DNA from: Seohaeicola saemankumensis | Lineage (GTDB): Bacteria > Pseudomonadota > Alphaproteobacteria > Rhodobacterales > Rhodobacteraceae | Assembly (NCBI RefSeq): GCF_020171285.1 | Contig: NZ_JAIUZI010000002.1 | Location: 248,001 to 312,000, forward strand | Reading direction: 5' to 3' | DNA: 64,000 nt | Shown: positions 34,868 through 43,849 of the stretch, in pieces | Position numbering within the stretch: position 1 is the stretch's first letter | Layout of the letters: each line of letters begins with the position of its first letter | Translations under genes and position numbers: made by a program | The notes under the pieces: model-generated | Told to the model about the DNA's origin: nothing | The model's input: only the letters and a program-made list of their open reading frames with translations | The model's database searches: none

Positions 34868-36688
34868 GTGCTGGATCAGCCGATTGCCCAGATCAAGGGA
34901 CTGAGGGTCGAATTCCAAACAAAGGACGGCCCCGTTGTCGGAGTCGAGGATGTTTCCTTTGATGTGAATCCGGGCGAAACCGTTTGCATCGTTGGAGAAT
35001 CGGGGTCCGGAAAATCGGTGTCTTCGCTGTCGCTGATGCGGCTTGTGGAATTCGGCGGTGGTGAAATTTCGGGCGGTCGCCTTATTTTTGATCGCCGCAA
35101 AGGCGGCGAGCTGGATCTGGCGCAGGCGGATCAGGATCTGATGCGCCACATCCGCGGCAACGAGATCGGGATGATCTTTCAGGAGCCGATGACGGCGCTG
35201 AATCCCGTCTTTACCGTGGGGCGGCAGCTGACCGAAGGGTTGCGCGTGCATCGCGGGATGACCAAGGAGCAGGCCGAGTCGCGGGCGCTGGAGCTGCTGA
35301 AACAGGTGCGGATTCCCGAGCCCGAACGCCGGTTGAAACAGTTTCCGCACGAACTGTCGGGGGGCATGCGGCAGCGCGTGGTGATCGCCATGGCGATGGC
35401 TTGCGAGCCGCGCCTGCTGATTGCGGATGAACCGACCACGGCGCTGGATGTGACCATTCAGGCCGAGATCCTGGCGCTGATGGACCGGCTCAAGCGGGAA
35501 ACCGGCACGGCGGTGATGTTCATCACCCATGACATGGCGGTGGTGGCGCAGATGGCGGACCGGGTGGTCGTCATGTTCCGCGGCAACAAGGTCGAAGAGG
35601 GCACCGTCGAGGAGATTTTCGAGAACCCGCAGCACGATTACACCAAGGCGTTGCTGGCGGCGGTTCCGAAACTGGGCGAAATGCGCGGCAAGGCGGCGCC
35701 CGAACCGATGAAGCTGATGGGGGTCGAGGACCAGAAGATCGCCCCGATCGTCGGCACGGACAAGGTGCTGTTGCGGGTCAAGGGGCTGACGACGCGGTTC
35801 CCGGTCAAGGGCGGGTTCTTTCGCCGGACCATCGCGAACGTGCACGCGGTCGAAGATGTTTCGTTCACGGTGAACCGGGGTCAGACCCTCAGCCTGGTGG
35901 GCGAATCGGGCTGTGGCAAATCTAGCGCGGGGCGGTCGATCCTGCGGTTGATCGAACCGATCGCGGGAGAGATCGATCTGGACGGCGTCGATATCATGCA
36001 GCTCGACCAATCCGGCCTGCGAGAGGCGCGGCTGGATATGCAGATGATCTTTCAGGATCCCTTTGCCTCGCTGAACCCGCAAATGATGTTGCTGGATCAG
36101 GTGGCGGAACCGATGCGCAACTATGGCACCGCCAAAGGGTCGGAGCTGACGGACCGGGTCGCGCATTTGTTCGACCGGGTCGAGCTGCCGCGCAGTTTCA
36201 TGCGGCGGTACCCGCATGAAATGTCGGGGGGCCAGCGCCAGCGGGTCGCAATCGCCCGTGCCCTGGCGCTGAACCCCAAGCTGATCATCGCCGACGAGTC
36301 GGTGTCGGCGCTGGACGTGTCGGTGCAGGCGCAGGTGCTGAACCTGATGATGGAACTGCAGGCGGATCTGGGGCTGTCGTTCCTGTTCATCAGCCATGAC
36401 ATGGCCGTGGTCGAACGCGTCAGCCATCAGGTCGGCGTGATGTACCTGGGCCGGATCGTCGAGTTGGGGCCGCGCGCGCGGGTGTTCGAGAACCCGCAGC
36501 ACCCCTATACGCAGGCGCTGATGAAGGCGGTCCCGATCGCCGATCCGCGCAAGCGGAAATCGGAAAAAGACCTGAACTTCAAACCGATTCCGTCGCCCAT
36601 CCACCCGCTGGACTATGCGCCCGCACCCTCGGAATACAACGAGGTCGAACCCGGTCACTATGTGCTGACGACGGACAGCGGGTATTGA
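34868..36688 (+). CDS. peptide-type ABC transporter ATP-binding protein, DppD-DppF fusion
   Basis: A 606-residue protein with two ABC ATPase domains. Domain 1 has Walker A GESGSGKSVSS (about residue 45) and signature LSGGMRQRV. Domain 2 has Walker A GESGCGKSSAG (about residue 345) and signature MSGGQRQRV. Each is followed by an oligopeptide-type C-terminal segment (ENPQHDYTKALLAAVP, ENPQHPYTQALMKAVP). A GTG start at 34868 follows an AAGGAG site. The gene is divergent from the binding-protein operon and is followed after 7 bases by argE, tying transport to hydrolysis. Confidence 0.94.
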   Translation: MLDQPIAQIKGLRVEFQTKDGPVVGVEDVSFDVNPGETVCIVGESGSGKSVSSLSLMRLVEFGGGEISGGRLIFDRRKGGELDLAQADQDLMRHIRGNEIGMIFQEPMTALNPVFTVGRQLTEGLRVHRGMTKEQAESRALELLKQVRIPEPERRLKQFPHELSGGMRQRVVIAMAMACEPRLLIADEPTTALDVTIQAEILALMDRLKRETGTAVMFITHDMAVVAQMADRVVVMFRGNKVEEGTVEEIFENPQHDYTKALLAAVPKLGEMRGKAAPEPMKLMGVEDQKIAPIVGTDKVLLRVKGLTTRFPVKGGFFRRTIANVHAVEDVSFTVNRGQTLSLVGESGCGKSSAGRSILRLIEPIAGEIDLDGVDIMQLDQSGLREARLDMQMIFQDPFASLNPQMMLLDQVAEPMRNYGTAKGSELTDRVAHLFDRVELPRSFMRRYPHEMSGGQRQRVAIARALALNPKLIIADESVSALDVSVQAQVLNLMMELQADLGLSFLFISHDMAVVERVSHQVGVMYLGRIVELGPRARVFENPQHPYTQALMKAVPIADPRKRKSEKDLNFKPIPSPIHPLDYAPAPSEYNEVEPGHYVLTTDSGY

Positions 36689-36695
36689 ACGCACC

Positions 36696-37862
36696 ATGAC
36701 CGCCCGATTATCCCCGCGGGACATTCTGGAGCGATTGATTTCGTTCCCGACCGTCAGCCGCGACAGCAACTTGCCGCTGGTGGACTGGGTCGAAGACTAC
36801 CTGAACGGCCAAGGCATTACGGCCCATCGCCACTACGACGAGACCGGGCAAAAAGCCGCCCTGTTCGCCCATGTCGGTCCATGGGAAGAGGGCGCCGTGG
36901 TCCTGTCGGGTCACACCGATGTGGTACCAATCGACGGGCAGGACTGGGACAGCGACCCTTTCACGCTGACCGAACGCGATGGCAAGTATTTTGGCCGTGG
37001 CACCACCGACATGAAAGGGTACGACGCGCTGGCCATCTGGGCGCTGGTCGAGGCCCATCACCGCGGTATCGCGCGCCCGCTGCAACTGGCGCTGAGCTAT
37101 GACGAGGAGGTCGGCTGTATCGGCGGGCCGCCGCTGATCGCGGCGATGCAGCCCGTTTTGCCCAAGGGGCGCGCGGTCATCGTCGGCGAACCGTCGATGA
37201 TGACCTGTGTCACCGGCCATAAGGGCGGCAAGACCTTCTGGCTGGATGTGCACGGGTACGAGGTCCACAGCTCGCTCTTGCCCAGCGGCGTCAGCGCCAT
37301 CATGGAGGCGGCCAAGATCATCGACTGGGCCAATCAGGTCAACGCGGAAGAGGCCGCGCGGGTGCCCACGGACGTGGCCGCGATGTTCGAACCCAGTTTC
37401 ACCACGCTTCATACCGGGCTGATCTCTGGCGGCACGGCCAAGAACATCACGGCGGCGCATTGCGGTTTCGATCTGGGGTTTCGTGCGGTGCCGGATCAGG
37501 ATCACGACGTCTGGCGCGCGCGTATCCTTGCCAAAGTCGCCGAGGTGGAAACCGCGATGCAGACAATTCACCCCGATGCGCGTATCGTAGTCGACGAGAG
37601 CTTTGGCGTGCCGGGGTTGCAGCCGGAAACCGACGGTGCGGCCGAAACACTTGTTCGCCGGTTGACGGGGGATAACGCCACCCATGTGGTCAGCTACGGG
37701 ACCGAGGCGGGACAGTTTCAGCAAGCCGGCTATTCCGCCGTTGTCTGTGGGCCGGGCGATATCGCGCAGGCCCATCAACCGAATGAATTTATTACGAAAA
37801 GTCAATTTGAATCCGGTGCCGGCTTTATGCGGCGTCTGGTCGAGTCATTAGTGGAGGAGTAA
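36696..37862 (+). CDS. argE: acetylornithine deacetylase-like M20 peptidase
   Basis: A 388-residue M20 metallohydrolase. Metal ligands lie in VLSGHTDVVP, GRGTTDMKGYD and SYDEEVGCIGG, with the late HQPNEFI His. ArgE removes acetyl groups from N-acetylornithine, but here it sits inside a transport-hydrolase cluster, so its in vivo substrate may be another N-acyl amino acid. Begins 7 bases after the ABC ATPase gene and ends 3 bases before the next M20 gene, which suggests one operon. Confidence 0.88.
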   Translation: MTARLSPRDILERLISFPTVSRDSNLPLVDWVEDYLNGQGITAHRHYDETGQKAALFAHVGPWEEGAVVLSGHTDVVPIDGQDWDSDPFTLTERDGKYFGRGTTDMKGYDALAIWALVEAHHRGIARPLQLALSYDEEVGCIGGPPLIAAMQPVLPKGRAVIVGEPSMMTCVTGHKGGKTFWLDVHGYEVHSSLLPSGVSAIMEAAKIIDWANQVNAEEAARVPTDVAAMFEPSFTTLHTGLISGGTAKNITAAHCGFDLGFRAVPDQDHDVWRARILAKVAEVETAMQTIHPDARIVVDESFGVPGLQPETDGAAETLVRRLTGDNATHVVSYGTEAGQFQQAGYSAVVCGPGDIAQAHQPNEFITKSQFESGAGFMRRLVESLVEE

Positions 37863-37865
37863 CCA

Positions 37866-39038
37866 ATGCCCATTCGTAACCGACTTGCCGAATTGCATGA
37901 CGAGATCACGGTCTGGCGGCATCATTTGCATGAAACGCCCGAGCTTCTGTTCGACGTCCACGAAACCGCGGGTTTCGTGGAGGCGCGCCTGCGCGAGATC
38001 GGTGTCGACGATATCGCCACCGGAATTGGCCGCACCGGCGTCGTCGCGACGATCAAGGGCAGGTCCAACAGTTCCGGTCGGGTGATCGGGCTGCGCGCGG
38101 ATATGGACGCGCTGCCGATCACCGAAGCGACCGGGTTGCCCTATGCCTCAAAGGTGCCGGGCAAGATGCATGCCTGTGGCCACGACGGCCATACCTCGAT
38201 CCTGCTTGGCGCCGCAAAATACCTGGCCGAGACACGGAATTTCGACGGCACCGTTGTTCTGATTTTTCAACCTGCCGAAGAGGGCGGCGGCGGTGGCAAG
38301 GAAATGTGCGACGACGGGCTGATGGATCGCTGGGGCATTCAGGAGGTTTATGGCCTGCACAACATGCCGGGCCTGCCGGTCGGCGAATTCGCGATCCGGC
38401 CCGGCGCGCTGCTGGCCTCGGCCGATGAATTCGAAATCACCGTGACGGGCAAAGGCGGTCATGCGGCTTCGCCCCATGACGCGGTCGATACGACGCTGGT
38501 GGCGGCGCAGATCCTGATTTCGCTGCAAACCGTAGTGTCGCGCAACGTGAACCCGATTCACCGGGTGGTGCTGACGGTCGGCACTTTTGAAACGGACAGC
38601 GCCGCGTCCAACGTCATCGCCCATACGGCCCGCATGAAAGGCACCGTGCGCACGCTGGACACCGATGCCCGCGTGCTGGCCGAAGAGCGCATTCGCCGGA
38701 TCGCCACCGATACCGCCTCTGCCCTGGGCGCGACGGCCGAGGTGGCCTGGATGCCCGGCTACCCGCCCACCGTGAACACCCCGCAAGAGACGGAATATGC
38801 GGTTCGGGCGGCGCTGGCGGTGTCGGGCAAGGTCAACGACGCGGCGGATCCGATCATGCCGGCAGAAGATTTTGCCTATATGCTGGAAGAACGGCCCGGC
38901 GCCTATATCTTCCTTGGCAACGGGGATACGCAGATGTGCCACCACCCCGCCTATCAGTTCGATGATGAGGCGATCCCGCTGGGCTGCAGCTGGTTTGCCG
39001 AGATCGTGGAGCAACGAATGCCCGCGTCACCCGCGTAG
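37866..39038 (+). CDS. M20 family amidohydrolase (hippurate/IAA-amino acid hydrolase type), copy 1
   Basis: A 390-residue amidohydrolase of the M20D group. Motifs: LRADMDALPI, MHACGHDGHTSILLGAAKYLAE, FQPAEEGGGGGKEM and the C-terminal MPAEDFAYMLEERPGAY. These enzymes cleave amide bonds of N-acyl or N-aroyl amino acids. A GGAGG sequence lies at the stop of argE. It is the first of three tandem paralogues that share the start MPI/VKNR-x-AEL. Exact substrate unknown. Confidence 0.92.
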   Translation: MPIRNRLAELHDEITVWRHHLHETPELLFDVHETAGFVEARLREIGVDDIATGIGRTGVVATIKGRSNSSGRVIGLRADMDALPITEATGLPYASKVPGKMHACGHDGHTSILLGAAKYLAETRNFDGTVVLIFQPAEEGGGGGKEMCDDGLMDRWGIQEVYGLHNMPGLPVGEFAIRPGALLASADEFEITVTGKGGHAASPHDAVDTTLVAAQILISLQTVVSRNVNPIHRVVLTVGTFETDSAASNVIAHTARMKGTVRTLDTDARVLAEERIRRIATDTASALGATAEVAWMPGYPPTVNTPQETEYAVRAALAVSGKVNDAADPIMPAEDFAYMLEERPGAYIFLGNGDTQMCHHPAYQFDDEAIPLGCSWFAEIVEQRMPASPA

Positions 39039-39067
39039 AGCCCGAATAGAGACAGACAAGGACCGAA

Positions 39068-40231
39068 ATGCCGATCAAGAACCGCCTGGCCGAACTGCTG
39101 CCTGAAATCGCTGCTTGGCGGCAGGATATCCATACCCACCCCGAACTCGGCTTTGACACCACCCGCACCGCCGCGCTGGTCGCGGAAAAGCTGCGGGCCT
39201 TCGGCTGCGACGAGGTGGTGACCGGCATCGGTCAAAGCGGGGTTGTCGGCGTGATCCGGGGCCGGTCCGATACGGCGGGCCGGGTGATCGGGCTGCGGGG
39301 CGACATGGACGCGCTGCCGATTCTGGAGGCGACCGGCGCCGCCTATGCGTCGCAGACCGAAGGGGTCATGCACGCCTGCGGCCACGATGGCCATACCGCC
39401 ATGCTGCTAGGCGCGGCGCGCTACCTGTCCGAGACCCGGAATTTTGACGGTACGGTCGTGGTGATGTTCCAGCCCGCCGAGGAAATCGGCAAGGGCGCCA
39501 AGGCCATGTGCGATGAGGGCATGATGGATCGCTGGGGCGTGCAGGAGGTCTACGGCATGCACAACATGCCGGGGCTGCCAGTTGGCGAATTCGCCATCCG
39601 CCCGGGGCCGCTGCTGGCCGCTACCGACGAATTCTTTATCGAGGTGACGGGGCACGGTGGGCATGCCGCCCACCCCGAGGAAACCGTCGACCCCACCGTG
39701 GTCGCCAGCCACATCGTGCTTGCCCTGCAGTCCATCATCAGCCGAAACGCGGATCCGATAGCGCAGGGCGTGTTGTCGGTCACCGCGATGGAGACTTCGT
39801 CGCATGCCTATAACGTGATCCCGCAATCGGTGAGACTGCGCGGCACGGTGCGAACCCATTCCGCCGATCTGCAGGACCTGATCGAACGGCGCCTGTCGGA
39901 GCTGGCCGAGGCCACCGCCCAGGGGTTCGGCGGGGCCGCAAAGGTCGAGTACCTGCGCCACGTGCCGATCACGATCAACGCAACCGAACCCGCCGCATTT
40001 GCCGCAGAGATCGCCACTTCGGTCAGCGGTGGCTGTGGCGAGGCGCCGCTGATCATGGGCGGCGAGGATTTTGCGTTTATGCTACAGGAACGCCCCGGAG
40101 CGTTCATCTTTGTAGGCAATGGCGCCTCTGCCGCCTTGCATCACCCCGAATACAACTTTGACGACGAGGCGATCCCGGCTGGCTGCAGCTGGTTCGCCGA
40201 GCTTGTTGAGCGCCGGATGCCGGCGGCCTGA
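39068..40231 (+). CDS. M20 family amidohydrolase, copy 2
   Basis: A 387-residue paralogue of the previous gene, beginning MPIKNRLAELLPEIAAWRQD. Motifs are LRGDMDALPI, MHACGHDGHTAMLLGAARYLSE, FQPAEEIGKGAKAM and MGGEDFAFMLQERPGAF. Note IGKGAKAM in place of the Gly-rich GGGGGKEM of copies 1 and 3, near the metal-binding Glu pair, which may alter specificity. The gap to copy 1 is 29 bases. Confidence 0.92.
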   Translation: MPIKNRLAELLPEIAAWRQDIHTHPELGFDTTRTAALVAEKLRAFGCDEVVTGIGQSGVVGVIRGRSDTAGRVIGLRGDMDALPILEATGAAYASQTEGVMHACGHDGHTAMLLGAARYLSETRNFDGTVVVMFQPAEEIGKGAKAMCDEGMMDRWGVQEVYGMHNMPGLPVGEFAIRPGPLLAATDEFFIEVTGHGGHAAHPEETVDPTVVASHIVLALQSIISRNADPIAQGVLSVTAMETSSHAYNVIPQSVRLRGTVRTHSADLQDLIERRLSELAEATAQGFGGAAKVEYLRHVPITINATEPAAFAAEIATSVSGGCGEAPLIMGGEDFAFMLQERPGAFIFVGNGASAALHHPEYNFDDEAIPAGCSWFAELVERRMPAA

Positions 40232-40258
40232 TCCAGAAAACCCTGAAAGAGAGAGACC

Positions 40259-41422
40259 ATGCCCGTTAAGAACCGCTTTGCAGAATTGCAGGATGAAATC
40301 ACCGTCTGGCGACGCGATCTGCATGAAAACCCCGAAATCCTGTTCGAAACTCACCGGACGGCCGCGCTGGTCGCCGAAAAATTGCAGGCCTTTGGCTGTG
40401 AAGAGGTGGTCACGGGGATTGGCCGCACCGGTGTCGTTGGCGTGATCAAGGGCAAGTCCGATACCTCTGGCAAGGTGATTGGCCTGCGGGCCGACATGGA
40501 CGCGCTGCCGATCCACGAGGCAACCGGCCTGACCTATGCCTCCAAGACCGACGGGGCGATGCACGCCTGCGGCCACGACGGGCACACCGCGATGCTGCTG
40601 GGGGCGGCGAAATACCTGGCCGAGACCCGCAATTTCGACGGCACGGTCGTGGTGATCTTTCAGCCCGCCGAAGAAGGCGGCGGCGGCGGCAAGGAAATGT
40701 GCGACGACGGCATGATGGAACGCTGGGGCATACAGGAGGTCTATGGCATGCACAACTGGCCGGGGATGCCGGTGGGCTCCTTCGCGATCCGGCCCGGCGC
40801 ATTTTTTGCGGCGACCGATCAGTTCGACATCGAATTCGAGGGCCGTGGCGGCCATGCGGCGAAACCGCAGGAGACGGTGGACACAACGGTCATGGCCTCG
40901 CAGGCAGTGGTCGCCCTGCAGACGATCGCCAGCCGCAATGCCGATCCGGTGGATCAGGTGGTCGTGTCTGTTACCTCGTTCGAGACCTCGTCCAAGGCGT
41001 TCAACGTTATCCCGCAGCGGGTGCATCTGAAAGGGACCGTGCGCACCATGAGCCGCGAAATGCGGGATCTGGCGGAACATCGGATCAAGGAGATCTGCGC
41101 CGGGGTTGCGGCCACGTTTGGCGGCATGGCAACGGTTGAATATCACCGGGGCTATCCGGTCATGGTGAACACCGAGGAACAGACCGCATTTGCCGCTGAC
41201 GTGGCCCGGGCGGTGTCGGGCAACTGCGAGGATGCACCGCTGGTCATGGGGGGCGAGGACTTTGCCTTTATGCTGGAGGAGCGCCCCGGCGCCTATATTC
41301 TGGTTGGCAACGGGGACAGCGCCCACGTGCATCACCCGGAGTACAACTTCAACGACGAGGCGATCCCGGCGGGATGTTCCTGGTGGGCGGAAATCGTCGA
41401 ACGCCGGATGCCAGCGGCCTGA
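40259..41422 (+). CDS. M20 family amidohydrolase, copy 3
   Basis: A 387-residue paralogue starting MPVKNRFAELQDEITVWRRD. It has LRADMDALPI, MHACGHDGHTAMLLGAAKYLAE, FQPAEEGGGGGKEM and MGGEDFAFMLEERPGAY. The N-terminal half is nearest copy 1 and the C-terminal end (GCSWWAEIVERRMPAA) nearest copy 2. An AAGAGAGAGA ribosome site precedes it. It closes the transport-hydrolase operon, with two hairpins following the stop. Confidence 0.92.
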   Translation: MPVKNRFAELQDEITVWRRDLHENPEILFETHRTAALVAEKLQAFGCEEVVTGIGRTGVVGVIKGKSDTSGKVIGLRADMDALPIHEATGLTYASKTDGAMHACGHDGHTAMLLGAAKYLAETRNFDGTVVVIFQPAEEGGGGGKEMCDDGMMERWGIQEVYGMHNWPGMPVGSFAIRPGAFFAATDQFDIEFEGRGGHAAKPQETVDTTVMASQAVVALQTIASRNADPVDQVVVSVTSFETSSKAFNVIPQRVHLKGTVRTMSREMRDLAEHRIKEICAGVAATFGGMATVEYHRGYPVMVNTEEQTAFAADVARAVSGNCEDAPLVMGGEDFAFMLEERPGAYILVGNGDSAHVHHPEYNFNDEAIPAGCSWWAEIVERRMPAA

Positions 41423-41444
41423 TCGCCGAATTGCGGGCGGTGCC

Positions 41445-41495
41445 GTTTTCTTTCAAAGAAAACGGGCAAGAAAATTTCGAATTTTCTTGCGCCCG
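41445..41495. terminator. double hairpin between amidohydrolase operon and glycosyltransferase
   Basis: A 9-bp hairpin (GTTTTCTTT, 41445-41453; AAAGAAAAC, 41455-41463) is followed by a longer one with arms CAAGAAAATT (41467-41476) and AATTTTCTTG (41480-41489), extended by CGGG and CCCG. They lie between convergent genes, and the AT-rich arms contain U-runs on both strands. Likely a bidirectional terminator. Confidence 0.8.
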
Positions 41496-41505
41496 TGGCC
41501 GGCGG

Positions 41506-42549
41506 TCAGCCCGATGACCAGAGTTGGTCGTAAACGGCATTGATCCCCGCGGCCTCGGCGGCGGCGCTAAAGCTGGTCTCGGCCACCTCGCGCGCCGCTC
41601 TGGCCATGGCGGCATGGCGGTCAGGGTCGGTCAGAAGACCGGCGGCGGCCTCGGCCGCGGCGGCGGGCATCTCCTGCGGCACCACGGTGCCGCAGCGGCC
41701 CTGCGCGGAAAAGGCGTCGTAGTAGCCGGCCGCGCTGCCGACAAAGGGCACGCCGCTGGCCATGCCTTCGAGCGGCACCATGCCATAGCCTTCGTACCGG
41801 GGCAGCTGCATGACCAGCGACAGCCCCTGCATCAGCCGGGGCAGGTCGGCGGCGGGCATTTCACCGATGAACCGTATGCGATCTATCATGCCGGCGCGCT
41901 GGACCTTGTCCTTGAGCGTCAGGTCGAACTTGTGATGTTCCTTTGTGGCGCGGCCGACGACCAGCGCCACGGCGCCCGGCAGGTTCGGCAGCAGCTGCAA
42001 CATCGCCTCGACAAAGAGATCGGTGCCTTTCTCCGGGCGGACCCGTCCGATGGTGGCGATACCCATGGTGCCGCCGTATCCCAGCGCGGCCCAGGCCGCG
42101 GCGCGGTCGCGGGCAGGGGTAAACAGCTCGGTATCGGCACCATGCGGCACCACGGCGCGAACATGCGGGACAAACCCTGCGGCGGCCTCGGTGGTGGCCA
42201 CCACCGCGTCCATGCGGCTGATCAGCCAGCGGGGAAAGGCGGAATGACGACGCTGAGCGGCCGAGGTGAACACGATCCGGATCGGCAGGCGCAGCACGTC
42301 CCGCGCCCAGAGCGCGGCGCGCATTTCGGTGTTCCGCCGCACGTGCCAGATGGCAAAGGGTTTGCCCGGCGGCGGTGTGCGCGACAGGGCGCGGGCCGCC
42401 GAAGGGGAGATCGGATCGGGGCAGCCCGGCAGGGGGCGGCCCACCAGCGCGAGATCCAGTGTCTTGCGTTGCTGCCGGATCACGTTGGCGGCGGTGGACG
42501 AGACGCCGGTGAAATTGCGGTTGAAATTTGTGACGAAGAGTTCAGGCAT
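41506..42549 (-). CDS. GT4-family glycosyltransferase (LPS core type, LpsB-like)
   Basis: A 347-residue glycosyltransferase with the GT4 donor motif EGYGMVPLEGMASG (E-x7-E) and GIATIGRVRPEKGTDLF in the C-terminal domain. MPELFVTNFNRNFTGVSSTAANV opens the N-terminal acceptor domain. The start at 42549 overlaps the waaA stop by 8 bases. Next to waaA, a role in adding the first sugars to Kdo-lipid A (LpsB-like mannosyl or glucosyl transfer) is plausible but inferred. Confidence 0.88.
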   Translation of the reverse strand: MPELFVTNFNRNFTGVSSTAANVIRQQRKTLDLALVGRPLPGCPDPISPSAARALSRTPPPGKPFAIWHVRRNTEMRAALWARDVLRLPIRIVFTSAAQRRHSAFPRWLISRMDAVVATTEAAAGFVPHVRAVVPHGADTELFTPARDRAAAWAALGYGGTMGIATIGRVRPEKGTDLFVEAMLQLLPNLPGAVALVVGRATKEHHKFDLTLKDKVQRAGMIDRIRFIGEMPAADLPRLMQGLSLVMQLPRYEGYGMVPLEGMASGVPFVGSAAGYYDAFSAQGRCGTVVPQEMPAAAAEAAAGLLTDPDRHAAMARAAREVAETSFSAAAEAAGINAVYDQLWSSG

Positions 42550-43849
42550 CGGGCGTTTCCAGCTGCAATGTGGTGCAGAGCTGATCCACGACCCGGTCCA
42601 GTGCCGTTTGCTGTCCCTGCACGAATTGGGCTGCGGCCTGCCGCGCGGTATCGAGCCTGGCGGGCTCGTCCAGCCACAGGGACACGGCTTGTGCCAATTC
42701 CACGGCGTCCGAAACCTCCACCGCGCCGCCGAGCGAGATGAGCGGTGTGAAGGTTTCGGAAAAGTTGGTGACATGGGGGCCGGTGATCACCGCGGCCCCG
42801 GCCTGTGCAGGTTCGAACGGGTTGTGGCCGCCGATGGGTTTCAGCGAACCGCCCAGAAACACCAGCGGCGACAAGGCGTACCATGTGCCGGTTTCCCCCA
42901 GCGTGTCGGCCAGATAGACCGGCTGACCCGCCAGCGGCGCACCGGTGCTGCGCCGCGCAAGGTCAAATCCGGCGCCTGCAATCAGACCGGCCACCTCGTC
43001 GCCGCGTTCGGGGTGGCGGGGCACCAGCAGCAGGCACAGATCGGGGTGGCGCTGCTGCAGGCGCCGGTGGGCCTGCAGAACGATCTCTTCCTCGCCGGGG
43101 TGGGTGGAACTGGCGACCCAGACGGGACGCGGCCCCAGGGCGTTGCGCAGCGCGGTCAATGTCGCGTCATCCACCGGCAGCGGGGCCGACGTCGACTTCA
43201 GGTTCACCCCCACGGCGACACGCGCCGGGTCGGCGCCCATCGCACGCAGGTTTTGCGCCGATACCTGGTTCTGGCTAAGCAGGATGTCGAACTGGCCCAG
43301 CACAAAAGCCGCGGTGTCAGGCCATTTCTTCCACCCGTCCACCGATTTCTGCGAGAGCCGCGCATTCAGCAGCGCCAGCCGCGCGCCCGACGCCCGCGTC
43401 GCCTGCAGCATCACCGGCCATAGCTCGCTTTCGACAAAGACGGCGGCCTGTGGCCGCCAATGGCGCAGGAACCGCTGCACCGGGCCGGGTGCGTCCAGCG
43501 GCGCGAACTGATGACGGGTGCGCGGCGGCATCCTGCGAGCAATCAGTTCGGCCGACGTGGCGGTGCCCGAGGTGATCACGAACTCTGTTTCCGGCAATCG
43601 TTCGCCAAGCCGCGTGATCAATGTCAGGACCGACAGGCTTTCGCCGACGCTGGCGGCATGAAACCAGATCAGCGACCCGGCGGGCCGGGGCAGGGTGGCG
43701 TTTCCCAGCCGTTCGCGGGCCCGGTCCGGCGCCACCCCGTGACGGCGCAGCTTGCGCGACACGATGTGCCATGCAACAGGCGACAGCAGTCGCGTTAGCG
43801 TCCTGTAGATGTGGAACAGCGGCGTCGGGTTACCGCCCGGGGCTGGCAT
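42542..43849 (-). CDS. waaA: 3-deoxy-D-manno-octulosonic acid transferase
   Basis: A 435-residue inner-membrane-associated GT30 enzyme that transfers Kdo to lipid A precursor using CMP-Kdo. Landmarks include LIWFHAASVGESLSVL, FVESELWPVMLQATRASGARLALLNARLS and VWVASSTHPGEEEIVLQAHR, plus GGSLKPIGGHNPFEPAQAGAAVITGPH near the C-terminus. The start at 43849 (MPAPGGNPTPLFHIYRTL) abuts the moaA stop. It shows LPS core assembly genes placed after moaA on one transcript. Confidence 0.95.
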   Translation of the reverse strand: MPAPGGNPTPLFHIYRTLTRLLSPVAWHIVSRKLRRHGVAPDRARERLGNATLPRPAGSLIWFHAASVGESLSVLTLITRLGERLPETEFVITSGTATSAELIARRMPPRTRHQFAPLDAPGPVQRFLRHWRPQAAVFVESELWPVMLQATRASGARLALLNARLSQKSVDGWKKWPDTAAFVLGQFDILLSQNQVSAQNLRAMGADPARVAVGVNLKSTSAPLPVDDATLTALRNALGPRPVWVASSTHPGEEEIVLQAHRRLQQRHPDLCLLLVPRHPERGDEVAGLIAGAGFDLARRSTGAPLAGQPVYLADTLGETGTWYALSPLVFLGGSLKPIGGHNPFEPAQAGAAVITGPHVTNFSETFTPLISLGGAVEVSDAVELAQAVSLWLDEPARLDTARQAAAQFVQGQQTALDRVVDQLCTTLQLETPDA

